From contig NC_087065.1 of assembly GCF_963678635.1 (NCBI RefSeq), forward strand, positions 13,432,743 to 13,496,742: a stretch of 64,000 bases of DNA. The letters are read 5' to 3'. The notes beneath the pieces were generated by a model. That model did not search any database and was not told where the DNA came from. It saw only the letters and a list, made by a program, of their open reading frames with translations. Origin of the DNA: Symsagittifera roscoffensis. Taxonomy: Eukaryota > Xenacoelomorpha > Acoela > Convolutidae. Of this stretch, positions 56,986-64,000 are shown in pieces. The translations under genes were made by a program, and so were the position numbers. Every line of letters begins with the position of its first letter. The first letter of the stretch is position 1.

Positions 56986-59900
56986 TACCAGAGATAGAAA
57001 ACAAAAACTTTTTTTTGTGATGCTAGATGAAATTTAAATAATCAAAGAAAGTGCATCATCACTTCAAGTTATGGAAAATCATGTACCACAGTCTTGACAC
57101 AACTTCAATACCATATAGTTCGACAATTGGTAACAAAAGCAAGTGGATGGTACCAGTTTTTCAAACAGAGTCTTTTATGATGCTAGATCAACCAATGTAG
57201 TAGATGAAACAGCATTATCACTTCGAGTTATTTAAAAAAGAGTGAGACATGGTCGGCATAAAATTGACAACATATAATTCGCTCATTATTAACATAAAAT
57301 GAAGGGTACCGTTTTTTCAAACAAATACTAGCGTGTAGCGCACCTCCGGTGCTTCGAATTTTTAACAACTCATAAAAGCAGCATAGATTGGAAATAAGAT
57401 ATGCATCCTATAAGAGTAAAATGACAGCACTAAATTACAGAGTTCAAAATTACAAACTTTAGGTTTTTCAAGTTTTTTAATACAAATTTGTGAAAAACCA
57501 TAAAATTTTGTGAAGTATAATATCGGAAAGATACAGTTCGCCAATTATTATCAATGGCAAGTGGGGGGTATCGGGGATAGAAAACAAAAATTTTATTTGT
57601 GATGCTGGATGATTTTTGAATTATCAAAGAACGAGCATGATCGCTTCGAGATATTAACAATCGATTCCGACGTGCTCAGCATAATATTGTTCGTGAATTG
57701 TTATCAATGGCAAGTAGAGGAAAACGGATATTTAAACAAAAAATTTATTTACCATGCTAAATATAGCTTGAATGATCAAAGAAAGAGCATCATCACTTCA
57801 AGTTATGAGAAATCAAAAATGACAGGATCGACGCAATGTCAATACCATACAGTTCGACACTGGTCAGAAGGCATCTGCATTTTAAACAAAGATAGATAAT
57901 TTTATGATGCTAGATCAATCAGAGTAATCAAGGAAAGAGCATCACTTCGAGTTATTAACAATCGATTAAAACATGCTCGATATAATATCGGGACCATGTC
58001 GTTCGCCAATTGTTTACATAGGCAAGTGAACGGTCCAGGTTTTTCAGACAAAGATAGAGTGTTTAATGATGCTAGATCAACCAGACTAGTGAAAAAGCAT
58101 CATCAATTCGTGTCATTTAAAAACAATTACCACTTTCCCAATGTATTAAGATGGCAAGTTTCAGATGATAAATTTTTTTCGGCGCCCGAAATTCCCATGT
58201 ATTAGGATAGTTTATATATTTCTCTATGTATAAGGATAAGAAATTCATTGTATTAAGATAGGGAATAGTTTTACCAAGGTAAAAAGATAGGGAATGGTAA
58301 GGTTTCAGTGTGATGGTAAGAGAAAGGTAAGAAAAACGGTTCTTTTGGATTTTGTAAGGAAATGTCTAGTTTTTTGCAAAAACCTCAGCGCGCGTTATTT
58401 AATTGGTGAAAATCAGTATTCAGTGTAGATTGTGGAATGAAGATATTTTGTTTATGGCTCATGGTAAGTCAAAGGTAAGACTTTCAAAACCTTTAATTTT
58501 AATCAAAAAAATTGAAAATTTTTTCAGAAAACTTCAAAACCCGACAAGCCAAGATTTGGTATAATTCGACATATTAACTATTTTATTAGATGATCTGACT
58601 GTTTAAAACAGTGCTCTTTTTACCACAAACTATGCAGAAACCTACTGAAGCTTCAAAAAATATCAATTTTAGGTTAATTATTTTGTCGCATCCGATCGAG
58701 TTGTAAAACATCATTGTTATATTACGTCCAGAGTTTAAAACAAGGCCCAAGTTGTATTTTCATTGGAATGATACAAAATTGAGACAATGATTGAAAGTTT
58801 TGACTAAAAAATATGGATTTTTCCACAATTTTCTCTCAAAATATTAAAATATGATAAAAATTACCCTAAATTGAGCTCAGAAGCAGGTAATATAGTTCTG
58901 AATACCAGACGGAAAACTCATAAAGGCTTCAAACCTACTGAAACTTCGAAAAAAATCAAATTTTTGGGAAAAATTGCAAAAATCTCAAGGTTTCGGCTAA
59001 TTTTTTAATGCTTCTGATCTAAATGAAAAAATATACTTTAAACAAAATTACAATTTCTGAGACGTAAATTATAATTTTTGACGTTAATTATATTAATTTT
59101 CAGATCAATGATAAAAAATGATGTTTACTGCTAAAATAGACTAAAAATGGGCTAAATTTTTCTCTAAAGTATATTGGATGAAATTCAAGAAAATCTTCAT
59201 ATAACTGCCGATTATCTCTGTTGCTTCTACAACATAATCTTCTTTATTTTTCCGTAGAAATTTTCTATGTTTCAAGGTTATTCTTGCTTTCTGCTTAGTA
59301 CATAGTACATGTTTTCGAATTTGAACTCAATTTGCAAGAAAATTTAGTCAGAACTAGGCATTTAGGAGGAAAATAGTATCAATTGAATGAACAATTTGCT
59401 GTCGGAGATAAAAGTAGAACTGATAACGTTTAATTAATTCTAGATATTTTGTACATGTTCTCCTTTAGGTTCCCTTGTTCAGTTGCTACAGTAAACTACT
59501 TAAGCAAAAATACATCTTTTGGAATCATTAACTATCACTTTTCTTGCAAAATAGTTATTAAATCGCTCTTTATTCTTGATTTTTGTTTTCTCAAAAATGT
59601 CTAAGTGAGAAAGAATCGGTGCTAGTTAACGCATTCAAAAGCAGATGTGAGAACTGATAAATTAAAGGCGTATTTTTACGTTGTTTTTTGAACAAATTAA
59701 GAGCAGCTCTATTAGTTATAATCTGCAAACCTTCGGAAGTAGAAATACGCAAGGGAACCTAGTTCCTAACTTCCGCAACATCTAAAAACTTCTAAAAGAA
59801 CGCTTTTTAAAAAAATCGATTTAGAGAAGGAAATAAAGATGCAAACTGTATGAATTGAATAATTTTGCGAAACTTATTGAGTAAAAACTCTAGTTCTACC

Positions 59901-60082
59901 TAATTTTCTAATTGAAAAAAATTCAAGCTAACCAGAACAAAATCTTTACTGTGTGTCTAATCGATAATTTTCATGTTAAATTTCATATAATTAAGAATTC
60001 CTACATCTGTTTCTGCTAAAGTATCAGTTTTTTTAGAAAATTACAGCAAGCTCCAAATTATTTTCTCCAAAGTTTTTTTTTA
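56986..60082. repeat. Higher-order repeat, copy 2 (~3.1 kb)
   Basis: Same order as copy 1. Anchors: CCTCCGGTGC at 57,343 and GCGCCCGAA at 58,182. There are small indels, for example an extra ATTACCCTAAATTGAGCTCA block near 58,860 that copy 1 lacks. Confidence 0.9.
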
Positions 60083-63000
60083 ACCAGACTTAGAAAACAA
60101 AAACTTTTTTTTGTGATGCTAGATGAAATTTAAATAATCAAAGAAAGTGCATCATCACTTCAAGTTATGAAAAATCATGTACCGCAGTCTTGACACAACT
60201 TCAATACCATATAGTTCGACAATTGGTAACAAAAGCAAGTGGATGGTACCAGTTTTTCAAACAAAGAATCGTTTATGATGCTAGATCAAACAAAGTAGTA
60301 GATGAAACAGCATTATCACTTCGAGTTATTAACAAAAGAGTGAGACATGCTCGGCATAAAATTGACACCATATAATTCGCCCATTATTAACATAAAATGA
60401 AGGGTACCGTTTTTTCAAACAAATAATAGCGTGTAGCGCACCTCCGGTGCTTCGAATTTTTAACAACTCATAAAAGCAGCATATATTGGAAATAAAATAT
60501 GCATCCTTTAAGAGTAGGATGACAGCACTAAATTACACAGTTCATAATTACAAACTTTGGGTTTTTCAAGTTTTTTAATACAAATTTGTGAAAAACCATA
60601 AAATTTTGTGAAGTATAATATCGGAAAGATACAGTTCGCCAATTGTTGTCAATGGCAAGTGGGGGGTATCGGGGATAGAAAACAAAAATTTTATTTGTGA
60701 TGCTGGATGATTTTTGAATTATCAAAGAACGAGCATGATCGCTTCGAGATATTAACAATCGATTCCGACGTGCTCAGCATAATATTGTTCGTGAATTGTT
60801 ATCAATGGCAAGTAGAGGAAAACGGATATTTAAACAAAAAATTTATTTACCATGCTAAATATAGCTTGAATGATCAAAGAAAGAGCATCATCACTTCAAG
60901 TTATGAGAAATCAAAAATGACAGGATCGACGCAATGTCAATACCATACAGTTCGACACTGGTCAGAAGGCATCTGGAGGTATCTGCTTTTTAAACAAAGA
61001 TAGATAATTTTATGATGCTAGATCAATCAGAGTAATCAAGGAAAGCGCATCACTTCGAGTTATTAACAATCGATTAAAACATGCTCGATATAATATCGGG
61101 ACCAAGTAGTTCGCCAATTGTTTACATAGGCAAGTGAAGGGTCCAGGTTTTTCAGACAAAGATAGAGTGTTTAATGATGCTAGATCAACCAGACTAGTGA
61201 AATAGCATCATCAATTCGTGTCATTTAAAAACAATTACCACTTTCCCAATGTATTAAGATGACAAGTTTCAGATGATAAATTTTTTTTTCGGCGCCCGAA
61301 ATTCCAATTTATTAGGATAAATTATAGAGTTCTCTATGTATAAGGATTAGAAATTCATTGTATTAAGATAGGGAATAGTTTTCCCAATGTAAAAAGATAG
61401 GGAATGGTAAGGTTTCAGTGTGATGGTAAGAAAATGCGCATTATTTAATTGGTGAAAATCAGTATTCGGTGTAGATTGTGGAATGAAGGTATTTTGATTA
61501 TGGCTCATGGTAAGTCAATGGTAAGACTTTTAAAACCTTGAATATTTATCAAAAAAACTTAAATATTTTTCAAAAAACTTCAAAACGCGACAAGATTTGG
61601 TATAATTTTACCTAATAACTATTTTATAAGATGATCTGACTGTTTAAAACAGTGCTCTTTTTACCACAAACTATGCAGAAACATACTGAAGCTTCGAAAG
61701 AAAATCAATTTTAGGTTAATTATTTTGTCGCATCCGATCGAGTTGTAGAATATCATTGTTATATTACGTCCAGTGTTTAAAATAAGGCCCTAGTTGTAAT
61801 TTCATTGAAATGATACAAAATTGAGACAATGATTGAAAGTTTTGACTAAAAAACATGAATTTTTCCACGATTTTCTCTCAAAATATTAAAAAATGATAAA
61901 ATTTACCCTAAATTGAGCTCAGAAGCAGGTTATATATAGTTCTGAATACCAGAGGGAAAGCTCATAAAGGCTTCAAACCTACTGAAACTTCGAAAAAAAT
62001 CAAATTTTTGGGAAAAATTGCAAAAATCTCAAGGTTTTGGCTAACTTTTTAATGCTTCTGATCTAAATGAAAAAATATACTTAAAACAAAATTACAACTT
62101 CTGAGACGTAAATTATAATTTTTGACGTTAATTATAATAATTTTCAGATCAATGATAAAAAATGAAGTTTACTGCTAAAATAGACTAAAAATGGGCTACA
62201 TTTTTCTCTTAAGTATATTGGATGAAATTCAAGAAAATCTTCTATATAACTGCCGATTATCTCTGTTGCTTCTACAACATAATCTTCTGTATTTTTCCGT
62301 AGAAATTTTCTATGTTTCAAGGTTGTTCTTGCTTTCTGCTTAATACATGTTTTCGAATTTGAACTCAATTTGCAAGAAAATTTAGTCAGAAACACACATT
62401 TAGGAGGAAAATAGTATCAATTGAATGAACAATTTGCTGTCGGAGATATAAATAGAACTGATAACGTTTGAATAATTCTAAATATTTTGTACATGTTCTC
62501 CTTTAGGTTCCCTTGTTCAGTTGCTACAGTAAACTACATAAGCAAAAATATAACTTTTCGAATCATTAACTATCACTTTTCTTGCAAAATAGTTATTAAA
62601 TTGCTTTTTATTCTTGATTTTTGTTTTCTCAAAAATGTCTAAGTGAGAAAGAATCGGTGCTAGTTAATGCATTCAAAAGCAGATGTGAGAACTGATAAGT
62701 AAAAGGCGTATTTTTACGTTGTTTTTAGAGCAAATTAAGAGCAGCTCTATTAGTTATAATCTGAAAACCTTCGGAAGTAGAAATACGCAAGGGAATCTAG
62801 TTCCTAACTTCTGCAACATATAAAAACTTCTAAAAGAACGCTTTAAAAAATGGATCTAGAGAACGAAATGAAGGAGCAAACTGTATTATTTGAATAATTT
62901 TGCGAAATTTATTGAGTAAAAAAACTCTAGTTCTACCTAATTTTTTAATTGAAAAAAACTCAAGCTAACCAAAACAAAATCTTTACTGTGAGTCTAATTG

Positions 63001-63110
63001 AAAAATTTTATATAATTAAGAAGTTCTACCTCTGTTTCTGCTATAGTATCAGTTTGTTTGGAAAATTTCAGCAAGCTCCAAATTATTTTCTCCGAAGTTT
63101 TTTATTTTTT
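60083..63110. repeat. Higher-order repeat, copy 3 (~3.0 kb)
   Basis: Anchors: CCTCCGGTGC at 60,441 and GCGCCCGAA at 61,292. It shares the ~58,860 block with copy 2 and lacks about 50 bases around 61,435. It ends at a T-run near 63,110, after which the sequence is unrelated. Confidence 0.9.
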
Positions 63111-63629
63111 ATCCAAAAAATTGACATGTAGATCTTGAAAGCAAATTTTTGATTTATGCTTCAAGTATCATCTTGCAAAAGATGTCGGAGTTGGGTTTAA
63201 TTCATAAAAATTATCCTCTAAACATCTGAATAGTTGGATTTTTTCAATATATAACTTATAAGCTAAATTTTAGTAAAATTATCTCAAAACTCATAAGGAA
63301 TTAATTTGAATTTCTACCTCAATTTAGTTTTTTTTTCTGTTTCTGCTTCATCTACTATCTTCCAACTTAATCCAATTATAACAAAAAATTTACAAGAAAC
63401 TTGAATTTTAGATGAAAAAAATGTATCATTTCAACGAACGTTCAATAATCCGAAGCAGAATTAAAACCATAAATCCTTTGCTAAAAATCTTCAAATGATT
63501 TTCTCAAACTGATAACTGTATGTTGCTATTTCAACTCTGAGTTGCTATATTGAAATTAATGTTTGGTTGAGAATAATGTATATTATTATCTTGAAATTTT
63601 CAAAGGCTAGCAAAAACATACATTTTTTC

Positions 63630-63814
63630 ATTTTTCATCTTTTCTAGGTCAGATATCATTTTGTTTCTAAATCGTCAAAAAAAAACAGTAGAAAACCATA
63701 AATCTTAAATCAACCCCCATTATTTTTTCATCTTTTCTAGGTCAGATATCATTTTGTTTCTAAATCGTCAAAAAAAACAGTAGAAAACCATAAATCTTAA
63801 ATCAACCCCCATTA
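63630..63814. repeat. 93-bp tandem duplication
   Basis: A unit containing TTCATCTTTTCTAGGTCAGA and ending CAACCCCCATTAT occurs twice with a 93-base period, differing by one A in a homopolymer run. Confidence 0.95.
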
Positions 63815-64000
63815 TCTGCTTAAAACGCACTACTCTATGAACACTTTTTTAAGTACTTAACAAGGAAAAATTTAAAATGGTAACTAGGCAAATCCTTTCA
63901 ATTAGTCATGTTTTATAAATATCCAGTTTTTTTACAATTTTTTAACAAATACTTAACCACTTTTTAGCTTATGTTATGCTCTTTTACTACAAATTTATAG

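Noticed and set aside
53390-61003. Repeated 60-98-codon frames in the satellite and HOR
   Set aside because: They recur only because the DNA repeats; frames differ between monomers and carry no motif.

Overview
The window reads as AT-rich invertebrate (metazoan) nuclear DNA. The evidence is spliced genes with GT-AG introns, a GW182/TNRC6-family silencing gene, Ty3/gypsy, Tc1-like, hAT-like and non-LTR elements, tRNA-derived SINE-like repeats and long satellite arrays. There are no operons, bacterial signals or CRISPR. I cannot name the species.

Layout. (1) 83 to about 10,990, minus strand: a decayed Ty3/gypsy-type LTR retrotransposon, with gag remnants, zinc knuckle, protease, RT, RNase H, integrase and an extra Pro-rich ORF. 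A candidate primer-binding site and LTR TATA box lie at the high-coordinate end. The other LTR is not visible and may lie beyond base 1. (2) 11,095-12,800: a Tc1-like transposase scrap, small plus-strand exon candidates and a hAT-like MITE with an 8-bp target duplication. (3) 12,800-21,780: mostly AT-rich non-coding DNA with one candidate minus-strand terminal exon. (4) 21,780-27,500: an ~88-bp satellite array interrupted by a minus-strand non-LTR-type element. Its ORF carries an RT domain, a Cys-His motif and a PD-(D/E)XK-like nuclease region, and its start overlaps the stop of a shorter upstream ORF as TAATG. (5) 27,500-38,700: non-coding DNA with several MITEs, including a well-defined 580-bp element, and small plus-strand exon candidates. 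(6) 38,739-49,343: the main gene, a minus-strand GW182/TNRC6 orthologue of at least 8 coding exons (about 1,228 codons visible) whose splice phases all agree. No UBA or RRM domain is found. Its introns hold MITE, SINE and fold-back repeats. A small candidate gene at 38,180-38,574 faces it tail to tail. (7) 50,790-63,110: an ~160-bp satellite that passes into three tandem copies of an ~3.05-3.1-kb higher-order repeat, bordering the upstream side of the GW182 exons. The last 0.9 kb is AT-rich with a 93-bp tandem duplication.

How it works together: the only confidently functional gene is GW182, the Argonaute-binding scaffold that recruits deadenylases in microRNA silencing. Most of the rest is mobile or satellite DNA. 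The small exon candidates rest on open frames, splice consensus and phase agreement, and I recognise none of them. In AT-rich DNA such frames also arise by chance, so their confidences are kept low.
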